Source: Tepidimonas taiwanensis
Lineage (GTDB): Bacteria; Pseudomonadota; Gammaproteobacteria; Burkholderiales; Burkholderiaceae_C
Reading direction: 5' to 3'
DNA: 64,000 nucleotides
Assembly: GCF_020162115.1 (NCBI RefSeq)
Contig: NZ_CP083911.1
Span: forward strand, 496,001-560,000
Position numbers and translations under genes: made by a program. Positions 52,304 to 62,269 of this stretch are shown here, piece by piece. The notes below the pieces were generated by a model. The model was not told where the DNA came from, did no database searches, and worked only from the letters and a program-made list of their open reading frames with translations. Each line of letters starts with the position of its first letter. Within the stretch, counting starts at the first letter, position 1.

Positions 52304-53516
52304 CGATATCCCCGGCATCGAAGCCGGCCTCGCAATACGCCAGGTAGAACGACCACAGCCGCACGAAGCGCTCGTCGAACCCCAGCGCCAGCACCTCGTC
52401 GCGGCGGGCGAGGAAGGCCTGCCGCCAGCGCCGGCACGTTTCGGCGTAGTCACGGCCGAATGCGTGCGTGTCGACGATGCGCAACCCCGCGCGCTGCGCC
52501 TGCTGCTGGAACGCCGACGGGCTCAGCAGGCATCCGCCGGGAAAGATATATTGCTGGATGAAATCCGTCGAGCGCAGGTAGCGCTCGAAGAGGGCGTCGC
52601 GGATGACGATGGCCTGGATGCACGCGCGGCCGCCCGGGCGCAGCAACCGCTGCACGGCGCCGAAATAGTCGGGCCAGTATTCGCGGCCGACGGCCTCGAT
52701 CATCTCGATCGAGACGATCGCGTCGTACGGCCCGTCGGCGATGTCGCGGTAGTCCTGCAGCCGCAGCGTCACGCGGTCGCTCAGGCCCGCCGCGGCGATG
52801 CGCGCGCAGCCGTGCGTCAGCTGCTCGGTCGACAGCGTGACGCCCGTCACGCGTGCGCCGAAGTCGCGCGCCGCCGTTTCCGCCAGTGCCCCCCAGCCGC
52901 AGCCGATTTCGAGCAGGCGGGCATCCGGGCCGACGCCGGCCATGCGCAGCGCCCGCCCGATCTTGGCGCGCTGCGCGCTGGCCAGATCGCGCTGCGGGTC
53001 GCCGTCGAACCACGCGGCCGAGTAGGTCATCGTCTCGTCCAGCCACAGCCGGTAAAACGCGTTGCCCAGGTCGTAGTGCGCGTGGATGTTGCGCCGGCTG
53101 CCGCTGCGCGTGTTGCGCCGCAGCCGGTGGCGCAGGCGGTACAGCAGCCGCCCGGCCCACGAGCCGTGGATGACGTCTTCCAGCGCGTGACGGTTGGCCA
53201 GCATCAGGCGCAGCAACGCCGGCAGGTCCGGCGTGCTCCACAGCCCGTCCAGGTACGCCTCGGCAAAGCCGATGTCCCCGCTGCGCAGCGCCGCGGTGGC
53301 GGCGGACCAGTCGTGCAGTTCCAGCCGGGCGTGCGGCGCGGTACCGGCACCGAAGTGCAGCGCTTGCCCATCGGGTGTGACGAGTTCCAGATGGCCGTGC
53401 GGCAGCCGCTGCAGCAGGCGCAGCACGGCACGCGCGGACGCCGGCACGCGCCGCGGCAGGACCGTGGCGCCGTCGGAACCGCGCGGCGGCAGCGGAGGGG
53501 CGATGAGGGACGACAC
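52272..53516 (-). CDS. cfa: Cyclopropane-fatty-acyl-phospholipid synthase-like methyltransferase
   Basis: A 414-aa SAM-dependent methyltransferase acting on unsaturated phospholipid acyl chains. It shows IHAHYDLGNAFYRLWLDETM, the SAM motif LLEIGCGWGALAETAARDFG, VTLSTEQLTHG and the segment QAIVIRDALFERYLRSTDFIQQ followed by IFPGG. The N-terminal lipid-binding domain is present. CFA synthesis proper is one option; placement beside an amine-oxidase-like and a DUF1365 gene, as in light and singlet-oxygen regulons, makes a methylating or furan-fatty-acid role possible. Confidence 0.9.
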   Translation of the reverse strand: MSSLIAPPLPPRGSDGATVLPRRVPASARAVLRLLQRLPHGHLELVTPDGQALHFGAGTAPHARLELHDWSAATAALRSGDIGFAEAYLDGLWSTPDLPALLRLMLANRHALEDVIHGSWAGRLLYRLRHRLRRNTRSGSRRNIHAHYDLGNAFYRLWLDETMTYSAAWFDGDPQRDLASAQRAKIGRALRMAGVGPDARLLEIGCGWGALAETAARDFGARVTGVTLSTEQLTHGCARIAAAGLSDRVTLRLQDYRDIADGPYDAIVSIEMIEAVGREYWPDYFGAVQRLLRPGGRACIQAIVIRDALFERYLRSTDFIQQYIFPGGCLLSPSAFQQQAQRAGLRIVDTHAFGRDYAETCRRWRQAFLARRDEVLALGFDERFVRLWSFYLAYCEAGFDAGDIDVVQYTLQRP

Positions 53517-53534
53517 GGGAGACGCTCCTTTCGA

Positions 53535-54356
53535 TCAGGCGGCAGGGGGGCGGGGGGCCTCCTGCGGGGTCACGGGGTCGGCGGGTGGCGCGGGCTTGGC
53601 GTACCAGCCCACACCCTTGCGCCAGAGCTGCAAGGCGTGCCAATGGATGCGCGCGATCACCATCGCGCTGTGCCAGCGGTAGCGCCACAGCAGGCGCGGC
53701 CAGTCGCGCGGCGTCGCGGGCGAGAGCGTGCCGCTGACGCTGGTCAGCAGCAGCGGGCCCGCGGCGTCGCCGTACTCGATGCGCACCACCGTGCGCGATG
53801 CGGCGTCGCCCGCGGTGCGCAGGAAGCGGAAGCGGTAGCCGCCCTCGACGCGGCAGAACGGCGACACGTGAAACCGCTTGCACGCCTGTAGCGTCCGGCC
53901 CCAGGCCGGCTCGTCGAGCAGGTAGCAGTGGCGTTCGCCAAAGGTGTTGTTCACTTCCGCGACGATCGCGCGCAGCGACCCGTCCGCCCGGTGGCAGTAC
54001 CAGAAGCTCACCGGTTTGAACGCGTAGCCGAGCACGCGCGCATAGGTGTGCAGCCACACCGGGCCGTCGGCGTCCGTGATGCCCTGCGCTCGCAGCAACT
54101 CGCGCATCCAGCCCAGCGCCCCGCCCGCCTCGGGCCCGCGTCCGTCGCCGTGGTCGCGGTCGTGAAACGCGATCAGCCCGGGGCGGTTCAGCGCGAGCCC
54201 CGCCTCGGCCGCAGCATCGGCCAAACGGTGCATCGGCAGCAGCAGGAACCACGTCGGATGCGCGAACGCGTGCGCGCGCGGGCGCAGCCGCTGGTGGCGC
54301 ACCAGCCCTTGGCCGATCAGCACGGCGTCGCGGGGGGCGGGACGGGGCGTGTCCAT
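53535..54356 (-). CDS. DUF1365 domain-containing protein
   Basis: A 273-aa protein of the DUF1365 family. Conserved segments are LIGQGLVRHQRLRPRAHAFA, RVLGYAFKPVSFWYCHRADG, AEVNNTFGERHCYLL and KRFHVSPFCRVEGGYRFRF. There is no signal peptide. The gene is almost always next to an FAD amine-oxidase-like and a CFA-synthase-like gene, as here, so a role in modifying unsaturated acyl chains is likely. The biochemical activity is not established. Confidence 0.9.
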   Translation of the reverse strand: MDTPRPAPRDAVLIGQGLVRHQRLRPRAHAFAHPTWFLLLPMHRLADAAAEAGLALNRPGLIAFHDRDHGDGRGPEAGGALGWMRELLRAQGITDADGPVWLHTYARVLGYAFKPVSFWYCHRADGSLRAIVAEVNNTFGERHCYLLDEPAWGRTLQACKRFHVSPFCRVEGGYRFRFLRTAGDAASRTVVRIEYGDAAGPLLLTSVSGTLSPATPRDWPRLLWRYRWHSAMVIARIHWHALQLWRKGVGWYAKPAPPADPVTPQEAPRPPAA

Positions 54357-54372
54357 CGCGTCGGTGGCGGGT

Positions 54373-55677
54373 TCAGGCGGCGGCGCGGCGTTGCTGCAAG
54401 CGGGCGGCCAGCGCGTCGGCCACGGCGTACCCGGCCGTCAGACCATCCTCGTGGAACCCGTAGCCGGCCCACGCGCCGCAGAACCAGGTGTGCTGGCGTC
54501 CCTGCAGATCCGGCAGCCGCTGCTGGGCGGCGATGGCCGCCGCGTCGAAGACCGGGTGGGCGTATTCATACGTGCCGAGCACGCGCGCCGGATCGATCGG
54601 CCGCACGGGGTTGAGCGACTCGATGACCGGCTGCGCGAACGGCAGCGGCTGCAGCACGTTGAGCCAGTAGTGCAGGCACACGCGCGCCGACTCCTGCGCC
54701 GCGTCGGCGGCGCGCTCGTAGTTCCACGCCGCCCAGGCGCGCCGCAGGCGCGGCATCACCGAGGTGTCGGTGTGCAGCACCGCGCGGTTGGGCTGGTAGC
54801 GGATCGCGCCCAGCACGGCTTGCTCCGCTTCTGTCGGCCGCGCCAGCAGCGCGAGCGCCTGGTCGCTGTGCGTCGCGAGCACGACCTCGTCGAAACGCTC
54901 GGCACCGCCGTCCGTGAAAACCGTGACGCCGGCGACGTCGCGCTCGAGGCGCCGCACCGGCGTGCGCAGCCGCGCGTCTGCCAACCGGGCGACGATGCGC
55001 TGCACGTATCGCCGCGCACCACCGGCCACCGTGTACCACTGCGGCCGGTCGTTGACCTGCAGCAGGCCGTGGTTGTGGCAGAAGCGGATCATCGTCGCCA
55101 CCGGAAAGCGCAGCATCTGGTCGGTGGGGCAGCTCCAGATGCTGCCGATCATCGGCAGGAAATACCAGTCGCGAAACGCGCGCCCGAATCCGTGCGCGTC
55201 GAGAAAATCGCCCAGCGGCTGCTGCAGCGCAGCCTCGCGTCCCTCGTGCGCCAGGCGCGTGCACAGGCGGTTGAAGCGCAGCAGGTCGGCCAGCATCCCC
55301 CAGAAACGCGGCCGCGCCAGGTTGCGCCGTTGCGCGAACACCGTACCGAGCGACGAGCCGCTCCATTCGAGGCCGACCCTGCCGCCCGCGCCCGGCACCT
55401 GCACCGAGAACGACATGTCCGACGGCGCCGTCGGCACCCCGAGCTCGGCAAACAGCGCGATCAGCCGCGGGTAGGTGCGTTCGTTGAAGACGAGAAACCC
55501 TGTGTCGACGCCGTGCGTGACCGGGCGCCCGCTCGCGTCCGACAGCGTCACGTCCACCGTGTGCGTGTGGCCGCCGAAATAGTCGTTCGCCTCGAACAGG
55601 ACGACGTGCGCGTGTGGGCGCAGGCGGTGGGCGGCTGCCAGCCCCGCGATGCCCGAGCCGATGACGGCGACTTTCAT
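54373..55677 (-). CDS. FAD-dependent amine oxidase-family oxidoreductase
   Basis: A 434-aa flavoprotein beginning with the Rossmann motif MKVAVIGSGIAGLAAAHRL, then FEANDYFGGHTHTVDV and the VDTGFLVFNERTYP segment typical of the NAD(P)-binding protein group linked with DUF1365 and CFA-like genes. The C-terminal FAD motif is WFCGAWAGYGFHEDGLTAGY. It is the first gene of the leftward operon, facing the cobalamin-type regulator across a 67-base gap that contains a perfect palindrome. Confidence 0.88.
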   Translation of the reverse strand: MKVAVIGSGIAGLAAAHRLRPHAHVVLFEANDYFGGHTHTVDVTLSDASGRPVTHGVDTGFLVFNERTYPRLIALFAELGVPTAPSDMSFSVQVPGAGGRVGLEWSGSSLGTVFAQRRNLARPRFWGMLADLLRFNRLCTRLAHEGREAALQQPLGDFLDAHGFGRAFRDWYFLPMIGSIWSCPTDQMLRFPVATMIRFCHNHGLLQVNDRPQWYTVAGGARRYVQRIVARLADARLRTPVRRLERDVAGVTVFTDGGAERFDEVVLATHSDQALALLARPTEAEQAVLGAIRYQPNRAVLHTDTSVMPRLRRAWAAWNYERAADAAQESARVCLHYWLNVLQPLPFAQPVIESLNPVRPIDPARVLGTYEYAHPVFDAAAIAAQQRLPDLQGRQHTWFCGAWAGYGFHEDGLTAGYAVADALAARLQQRRAAA

Positions 55678-55719
55678 CGTGCGACCTCCTGTCTGGGACC
55701 CGTGCCGACATGGCAACGT

Positions 55720-55738
55720 GTTTTGTCCTAGACAAAAC
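55720..55738. promoter_or_regulatory. Palindromic operator GTTTTGTC-CTA-GACAAAAC
   Basis: A perfect inverted repeat with 8-bp arms and a 3-nt centre, in the gap between the divergent regulator gene and the twelve-gene operon. Each arm contains TTGTC, resembling a -35 box on either strand. It is the likely binding site of the MerR-type regulator. Confidence 0.75.
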
Positions 55739-55744
55739 CATTGT

Positions 55745-56803
55745 ATGCTTGGTTCCACTCAACCGGCAAAAAGAGCTTCCAACTTGCCAACCGATCCCGT
55801 GTCACCGCCGCGACCTGCACCCGATCGAGCCGTTTTTGTGCAAGACGGGTGGTGGCATATCGCCGACGTCGAGCGTCAAACAGGGATCGGCAAAGACACC
55901 CTGCGCATATGGGAGAAGCGCTACGGTTTCCCGCGCCCGTGTCGCGACGATCGAGGTGAGCGGTGGTACGACGGTGCGCAGCTACAACGCCTATACGCGA
56001 TCAAGCGGCTGTTGGATGCAGGCCATCGGCCGGGCCAGGTGGTGCCGCTTGGCGACGGTGGTTTGCCCCCACCGGTTCGGGATCGGCGGCGGCAACCCCA
56101 GAGGCGGGAAGCGCTTGCGGCCAGTGTCTATCCAGCGCTTTTGTTCGCCGAGGTGCCCGACGGGGATGACGCGTGGGCAGCCATCCGCACGGCGCAACCG
56201 CAGCGGCTGCGGGAGTTGTTGCGCGCGGCGATCGATGTGCATGGGTTGGCGGCCGTGCTGGAGCGCACCGTTGCGCCGCTGTGCGTCGCGGTGGGGGACG
56301 CGTGGATGCGGGGGGAGATCGGTGTCTACCACGAACACCTGTTCACCGAGGCCGTGCAAGCCGTGCTGCGCGAGGCGATCGCGGCGGTGGACGCCGGCCA
56401 CGCCGCGGGCATGCGGCCGCCGCGCGTGCTCCTGACCACCGCGCCCGGTGAGCAGCACGCGCTGGGGTTGCTGATGGCCGAATGCATGCTGGCGTTGGCG
56501 GGGTGCGAGCGGGTATTGCTTGGGGTGTCGACGCCGTTGATGGACATTGTGGAAGCGGCCGCCGCCAGTCAGGCGGATGTGGTGGCGCTGAGCTTCAGCC
56601 TCCAGGCGCGCCGGCGCGAGGTCATCGACGCCGTCACGCAACTGCGCCAGCGCCTGCCCGAGCGGGTGGCGCTGTGGGTGGGCGGTGCCGGCGCGCAGCG
56701 CCCGCTGCGGCACCCGCCGGCGGGCGTGCGGGTGTTCGCGCGCGTCACCGACGTCAGCGCTCAAGTGGCGGCGTGGCGGCAGGCGCAGGGCGCGGCCGCG
56801 TAG
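55745..56803 (+). CDS. MerR-type regulator with cobalamin-binding light-sensor domain (CarH/LitR-like)
   Basis: A 352-aa transcription factor. The N-terminal MerR HTH (about 36-95) contains DVERQTGIGKDTLRIWEKRY. The C-terminal half is the B12 sensor. It has W187 followed after nine residues by E197-H198 (the W-x9-EH signature of CarH that cradles adenosylcobalamin). It also has the lower-ligand motif E236-Q-H238-A-L-G241 (ExHxxG) in TTAPGEQHALGLL and a Rossmann-like end with VALSFSLQARR. In studied members, adenosylcobalamin gives a dark repressor that light inactivates. The divergent photolyase operon fits this. The ATG at 55745 was chosen because it follows the palindrome. Confidence 0.9.
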   Translation: MLGSTQPAKRASNLPTDPVSPPRPAPDRAVFVQDGWWHIADVERQTGIGKDTLRIWEKRYGFPRPCRDDRGERWYDGAQLQRLYAIKRLLDAGHRPGQVVPLGDGGLPPPVRDRRRQPQRREALAASVYPALLFAEVPDGDDAWAAIRTAQPQRLRELLRAAIDVHGLAAVLERTVAPLCVAVGDAWMRGEIGVYHEHLFTEAVQAVLREAIAAVDAGHAAGMRPPRVLLTTAPGEQHALGLLMAECMLALAGCERVLLGVSTPLMDIVEAAAASQADVVALSFSLQARRREVIDAVTQLRQRLPERVALWVGGAGAQRPLRHPPAGVRVFARVTDVSAQVAAWRQAQGAAA

Positions 56804-56809
56804 TCCGCG

Positions 56810-57313
56810 TCAGCTTCCGGTACCGTCCGGCGGCCGCGCCCCGGACGAGGGCGGCCAGCGCAGCGGCCGGTCCTCGAACTCGGTGTTGAGCACGACGGTG
56901 CTGGTCGTGCGCGCCACACCGGGGATGGCCTTGATCTGGTACAGCACGTCTTCCAGCGCGCGCGCGTGGGTGGTGCGGATCTTGGCCAGGAAGTCGTATT
57001 CGCCGGCGACGCTGTGCAGCTCCAGCACCTCCGGCATCTCGCGCAGGCGCGGCGCGACCTCGCGGCAGTGCACGCCGCCGTCGTTGCGGATCGCGACGAA
57101 GGCGGTGAAGTGCAGACCGAGCCGCTGCGGGTCGATGCGCAGCGAAAAGCGCTCGATCACGCCGCGCTCGACCATCTTGCGCACGCGCTCGTGCACGGCG
57201 GCGGTGGAGAGCCCCACTTCGCTGGCGACGTCGGCGTAAGAACGCCGGCTGTCGGCGCTCAGCGCCGTAAGAATTCCGATGTCAATCTCGTCGAGCTGAA
57301 TATTTGCTTGCAT
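56810..57313 (-). CDS. Lrp/AsnC-family regulator
   Basis: A 167-aa transcriptional regulator with an N-terminal HTH (LDEIDIGILTALSADSRRSY, then VASEVGLSTAAVHERVRKM) and a C-terminal ligand-binding RAM domain (GLHFTAFVAIRN, HSVAGEYDFLAKIRT, TSTVVLNTEFED). It is divergent from the EamA exporter gene, so control of that exporter, possibly in response to an amino acid, is likely. Its effector is unknown. Confidence 0.92.
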   Translation of the reverse strand: MQANIQLDEIDIGILTALSADSRRSYADVASEVGLSTAAVHERVRKMVERGVIERFSLRIDPQRLGLHFTAFVAIRNDGGVHCREVAPRLREMPEVLELHSVAGEYDFLAKIRTTHARALEDVLYQIKAIPGVARTTSTVVLNTEFEDRPLRWPPSSGARPPDGTGS

Positions 57314-57384
57314 TGGGCGCGGTTCTCGGTCAAAATACGGCCAGGCCGCCGATGGCCGGAAATTATCCGATCGGACCCCTCATC

Positions 57385-58359
57385 ATGCAAACTTTTTCCA
57401 CTGCTGCCGTTCCCCGCTGGCGATTCGTCGGTGCTCTCGCAATCGTCTACGTCGTCTGGGGCACGACCTACTACGCGCTCGGCGTGGCGATGCGCACGCT
57501 GCCGCCGGTGCTGATGAACGGGGTGCGCTTTCTCGTTGCCGGGGCGGTGATGCTGATGTGGGCGCAGTGGCGTGGCCAGGCGTGGCCCACGCGGCGCGAG
57601 TGGTGGGGGTGCGCGCTGATCGGCACCCTGATGGCCTTCGCCGCGATGGCGCTGGTCGTGCTTGCGCAGCGGCTGGGCATCGGTTCCGGTCTGATGGCGA
57701 CGGTCGTCACCACGATGCCGATGTGGCTGGCGCTGTGGACCCGGTTGGGCGGCGAGCGCGTGCCCGCGACGAGCTGGGCCGGGCTGGTGTTGGGGGCCGC
57801 GGGGGCGGCGCTGCTGGCGCTGGAGGGGGATTTCGGCGCCACGCCGCTCGGCGCGTTATGCGCCTTTGCCGCACCGCTGTGCTGGAGCCTCGGGTCGTAC
57901 GCGTCGCGCCGCGTCGCGCTGCCGGCCCCGGCGATGGCCGCCGGTGCACAGTGGCTGATCGGCGGTGCCGTCGGGCTGGCCGTTGCGTGGTCGGTGGAGC
58001 CGGGCGCGCGCACGGTGGACGTGTCGGCGGTCAGCGCCGCATCGTGGTGGGCCTGGGGCTATCTGGTCGTGATGGGGACGCTGGTGACGCTCAACTGCTA
58101 CCTGTGGCTGCTGCAGCACACGTCGGTGGCGCTGGCGGGCAGCTACTCGTTTGTCAACCCGCTGGTGGCGCTGGCGGTGGGCGTGGGGCTGGGCGGTGAG
58201 CGGCTGACCGGCTGGGTATTCGTCGCGATGCCGCTGATCCTCGCCGGGTTGGCACTGATCGCGTACGGGCCGGCCCTGCTGGCGTGGGGGCGCCGCGGGT
58301 GGCTGCCGGTGCGCGGGCGGCTTCAGCCGGCCGGCGCCAGCGGCAGCAGCGCACCGTAG
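57385..58359 (+). CDS. EamA/DMT-family exporter
   Basis: A 324-aa inner-membrane protein with ten hydrophobic segments forming two EamA repeats (about 18-145 and 160-295). Typical segments are IVYVVWGTTYYALGVAMRTL and LMNGVRFLVAGAVML, and in the second repeat SYSFVNPLVALAVGVGLGGE. An ATG eleven codons upstream (57352) is an alternative start. It pairs with the divergent Lrp-type gene, suggesting amino acid or metabolite export. The 3' end overlaps the second cbbR by 37 bases. Confidence 0.9.
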   Translation: MQTFSTAAVPRWRFVGALAIVYVVWGTTYYALGVAMRTLPPVLMNGVRFLVAGAVMLMWAQWRGQAWPTRREWWGCALIGTLMAFAAMALVVLAQRLGIGSGLMATVVTTMPMWLALWTRLGGERVPATSWAGLVLGAAGAALLALEGDFGATPLGALCAFAAPLCWSLGSYASRRVALPAPAMAAGAQWLIGGAVGLAVAWSVEPGARTVDVSAVSAASWWAWGYLVVMGTLVTLNCYLWLLQHTSVALAGSYSFVNPLVALAVGVGLGGERLTGWVFVAMPLILAGLALIAYGPALLAWGRRGWLPVRGRLQPAGASGSSAP

Positions 58360-59264
58360 CGCTTGGCGAGAAACGCTTCGCCGTGCTCCAGCACGAAGTA
58401 GCGAAAGGCCTCCGCGGCGGGCGAGAGCAGCTTGGCCAGCGTGTGCACGACGTGCCACGCGCGCACGATCGGCGTGCCCTCGACGTCCAGCCGGGCGATC
58501 AGGCCGTGCTCGAGTTCCAGACCCAGCGTGTGCAGCGACAGCAGCCCCAACCCCAGCCCGGCCATCACGGCCTGTTTGACGGCCTCGTTGCTGGGCAATT
58601 CCATGGCCAGGTGAGGCTCGGCGCGCTGGCGCTGAAAAAAGTCGTCGAACACGGCGCGCGTGCCCGAGCCGTGCTCGCGAACGACGAACGCATAGGGCAG
58701 TAGCGACGCCACCGTCGGGTGGCCGATGCGCAGCAGCGGGTGATCGACGGGCGCGACGAAGACGTGCGGGTGCGCGCCGAACGGTTCCGCGCGCACGTTG
58801 AGCTCGGTGGGCGGCCGGCCCATGATGGCCACGTCGACCTCGTTGTTGTGCAGCATCTGCACCAGCTGGTGGCGGTTGCCGATCGCCAGCCGTACGTCCA
58901 GCCCGGTGTGTTCGCGCGTGAACTCGGCCAACAGCGCCGGCACGAAATACTGCGCCGTGCTCAGCAGCCCGATCGTGAGCGAGCCCGTCTCCAGCCGCTG
59001 CAGCCGCGCCGCGGTGTCCTCGGCGTCCTTGAGCGTCGCGAGCACCTTGCGCGCGTAGACGAGCATGTACTCACCGGCGGTGGTGAGCGCCACCCGCCGG
59101 CCCTGCCGCTCGAACAGCGGCAGGCCCACGTGCCCCTCCAGTTCCTTGATCTGCATCGTCACCGCCGGCGGCGTCAGGTGCAGCGCCTCGGCCGCGCGCG
59201 CGAAGCTGAGGTGGCGGGCGACCTCAGCGAAGACCCGGAGCTGGCGAAAGGTGGCGTTGCGCAT
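58323..59264 (-). CDS. cbbR: Second LysR-type regulator CbbR
   Basis: A 313-aa CbbR. The HTH region MRNATFRQLRVFAEVARHLS and FARAAEALHLTPPAVTMQIKE match CbbR proteins, followed by the effector domain with LLSTAQYFVPALLAEF and HGSGTRAVFDDFFQR. It is divergent from cbbY-fbp-prk-tkt. It differs clearly from the CbbR next to cbbL, so each cbb operon has its own regulator. A start nine codons upstream (59291) is possible. Confidence 0.93.
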   Translation of the reverse strand: MRNATFRQLRVFAEVARHLSFARAAEALHLTPPAVTMQIKELEGHVGLPLFERQGRRVALTTAGEYMLVYARKVLATLKDAEDTAARLQRLETGSLTIGLLSTAQYFVPALLAEFTREHTGLDVRLAIGNRHQLVQMLHNNEVDVAIMGRPPTELNVRAEPFGAHPHVFVAPVDHPLLRIGHPTVASLLPYAFVVREHGSGTRAVFDDFFQRQRAEPHLAMELPSNEAVKQAVMAGLGLGLLSLHTLGLELEHGLIARLDVEGTPIVRAWHVVHTLAKLLSPAAEAFRYFVLEHGEAFLAKRYGALLPLAPAG

Positions 59265-59394
59265 CGAAACGTTCAGCTTAGGCTGAATCAAAGGATAACG
59301 AATCGTGAATTTACCTTATTTCATTGCTTACTTATAGTGGGCATTCGACGCGCTGCCGGCCCCCGCCGCGGCGCCGACCGACGAGGTGATGCCC
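59265..59394. promoter_or_regulatory. cbbR-cbbY divergent control region
   Basis: An AT-rich gap with a plausible rightward promoter TTTACC (59310-59315), a 17-base spacer and TATAGT (59333-59338). Several T-N11-A elements expected for a LysR operator overlap it. GAGG lies before the cbbY start. Confidence 0.6.
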
Positions 59395-60132
59395 ATGTTG
59401 TCCGCTCTGATTTTCGACGTCGACGGGACGCTCGCCGACACCGAACATGCGCACCTGGCCGCGTTCAACGCCGCCTTCGCGGCGGAGGGGTTGGACTGGC
59501 GCTGGGACGTGCCGCTCTACACCGAGCTGCTGACCATCTCCGGCGGCAAGGAGCGCATCCGCCACTACTGGGAGCGCGTCAACGCGGGTGTGCGCGACAT
59601 CGACGGCACGGCGCTGGACGTGCTGATCGACCACCTGCACGAGGTCAAGACCGCTGCCTACGAGCAGGCGGTACTCGACGGTGCGGTGCGCCTGCGCCCG
59701 GGCGTGCTGGAGCTGATCGACGAGGCCCGCCGCGCCGGCATCACGCTGGCCATCGCCACCACCACCTCACCCGTCAACATCGCGGCGCTGCTGCGCCAGG
59801 CGCTGGGGCCCGACTGGCGCCGCGCCTTCGCGGTGATCGAAGACGCCTCCACCGCCCCACGCAAGAAGCCGAACCCGCAGGTGTATCGGCAGACGCTGCA
59901 GCGGCTCGCGCTGCCGGCAGCACAGTGTCTGGCGTTCGAGGACTCGGCCAACGGCCTGCAGGCGGCCACCGGCGCGGGGCTCGCCACCATCGTCACGCCC
60001 AACGATTTCACGGCCCACCACGACTTCACCGGTGCGCTGCGCGTGCTCTCCACGCTGGAGGGCGTCACGCTCGACACGCTGCGCGCGTGGCACGCCGAGG
60101 TGAGCGTGGCTTCAGCCGCGCGTGCCGGCTGA
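59395..60132 (+). CDS. cbbY: CbbY-type HAD phosphatase
   Basis: A 245-aa HAD-superfamily phosphatase. Motif I is LIFDVDGTLADTEHAH, the cap region includes ISGGKERIRHYW, motif II is the TTTSPVN segment, and motifs III/IV are KKPNPQVY and CLAFEDSANGLQAA. CbbY enzymes hydrolyse xylulose-1,5-bisphosphate, a RuBisCO inhibitor made as a misfire product; that fits its place before fbp and prk. The ATG at 59395 is spaced best from GAGG; ATG 59389 and GTG 59386 are alternatives. Confidence 0.92.
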   Translation: MLSALIFDVDGTLADTEHAHLAAFNAAFAAEGLDWRWDVPLYTELLTISGGKERIRHYWERVNAGVRDIDGTALDVLIDHLHEVKTAAYEQAVLDGAVRLRPGVLELIDEARRAGITLAIATTTSPVNIAALLRQALGPDWRRAFAVIEDASTAPRKKPNPQVYRQTLQRLALPAAQCLAFEDSANGLQAATGAGLATIVTPNDFTAHHDFTGALRVLSTLEGVTLDTLRAWHAEVSVASAARAG

Positions 60133-60210
60133 GTGGCCCGCGGCCCCCACGCATCGACGCCTTTGCACCAGCGCCATTTCCCCGATAAACAGACCCGAGG
60201 AGATCGTTTC

Positions 60211-61293
<1,083 letters not shown>

Positions 61294-61350
61294 CGGTGAC
61301 CCGCCGCGGTTTGCCATTCCGATTCGCATTGATCCGAGGAGTCAGGTTCC

Positions 61351-62235
61351 ATGTCTGAGAAGCACCCCATCATCGCCATCACCGGGTCGTCCGGCGCCGG
61401 CACGTCGACCGTCACGCGCACGTTCCAGAACATCTTCCGGCGCGAAGGCGTTAAAGCCGCGATCATCGAAGGCGACAGCTTCCACCGCTACGACCGCAAG
61501 GAGATGCGCGTCAAGATGGCCGAGGAGGAGGCGCGCGGCAACCGGCACTTCAGCCACTTCGGGCCGGAGGCCAACCTGTTCGAGGAGCTGGAGGCGCTGT
61601 TTCGCACCTATGCCGAGACCGGACGCGGGCGCAGCCGCAAATACCTGCACAACGAGGAGGAAGCGGCCCCGTATGGCCAGGAGCCCGGGACCTTCACCCC
61701 GTGGGAGGATCTGCCCGCCGACACCGACATGCTGTTCTACGAGGGGCTGCACGGCGCGGTGGTGACCGACAAGGTCAATGTTGCACAATACCCGGACCTG
61801 CTGATCGGCGTCGCCCCGTCGATCAACCTGGAGTGGATCCAAAAGCTCATCCGCGACAAGACGCAGCGCCGCTACAGCCAGGAGGCGGTGGTGGACACCA
61901 TCCTGCGTCGCATGCCCGACTATGTCAACTACATCTGCCCGCAGTTTGCGGTCACCCACGTCAACTTCCAGCGCGTGCCGGTGGTGGACACGTCCAACCC
62001 GTTCATCGCGCGCGACATTCCCACCGCCGACGAGAGCGTCTGTGTGATCCGCTTCGCCAAGCCCAAGGGCATCGACTTCCCGTACCTGCTGTCGATGATC
62101 GACGGCTCGTGGATGAGCCGCGCCAACACCATCGTCGTCCCCGGCGGCAAGATGGAGCTGGCGATGCAGCTCATCTTCACCCCGTTCATCTGGCGCATGA
62201 TGGAGCGGCGCAAGCGTGCACTGGGGCTGGCCTGA
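61351..62235 (+). CDS. prk: Phosphoribulokinase (bacterial class I)
   Basis: Prk phosphorylates ribulose-5-phosphate to give the RuBisCO substrate. The 294-aa length fits the bacterial, NADH-activated type. The P-loop is AITGSSGAGTSTVTRTFQ, and other conserved segments are EGDSFHRYDRKEM, DTDMLFYEGLHGAVVTDKVN and APSINLEWIQKLIRDK. GAGGAG precedes the ATG. It is followed by transketolase after 34 bases. Confidence 0.97.
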   Translation: MSEKHPIIAITGSSGAGTSTVTRTFQNIFRREGVKAAIIEGDSFHRYDRKEMRVKMAEEEARGNRHFSHFGPEANLFEELEALFRTYAETGRGRSRKYLHNEEEAAPYGQEPGTFTPWEDLPADTDMLFYEGLHGAVVTDKVNVAQYPDLLIGVAPSINLEWIQKLIRDKTQRRYSQEAVVDTILRRMPDYVNYICPQFAVTHVNFQRVPVVDTSNPFIARDIPTADESVCVIRFAKPKGIDFPYLLSMIDGSWMSRANTIVVPGGKMELAMQLIFTPFIWRMMERRKRALGLA

Positions 62236-62269
62236 GCCCTTTTCCCGACCAAACCCGTCCGACAACGTC

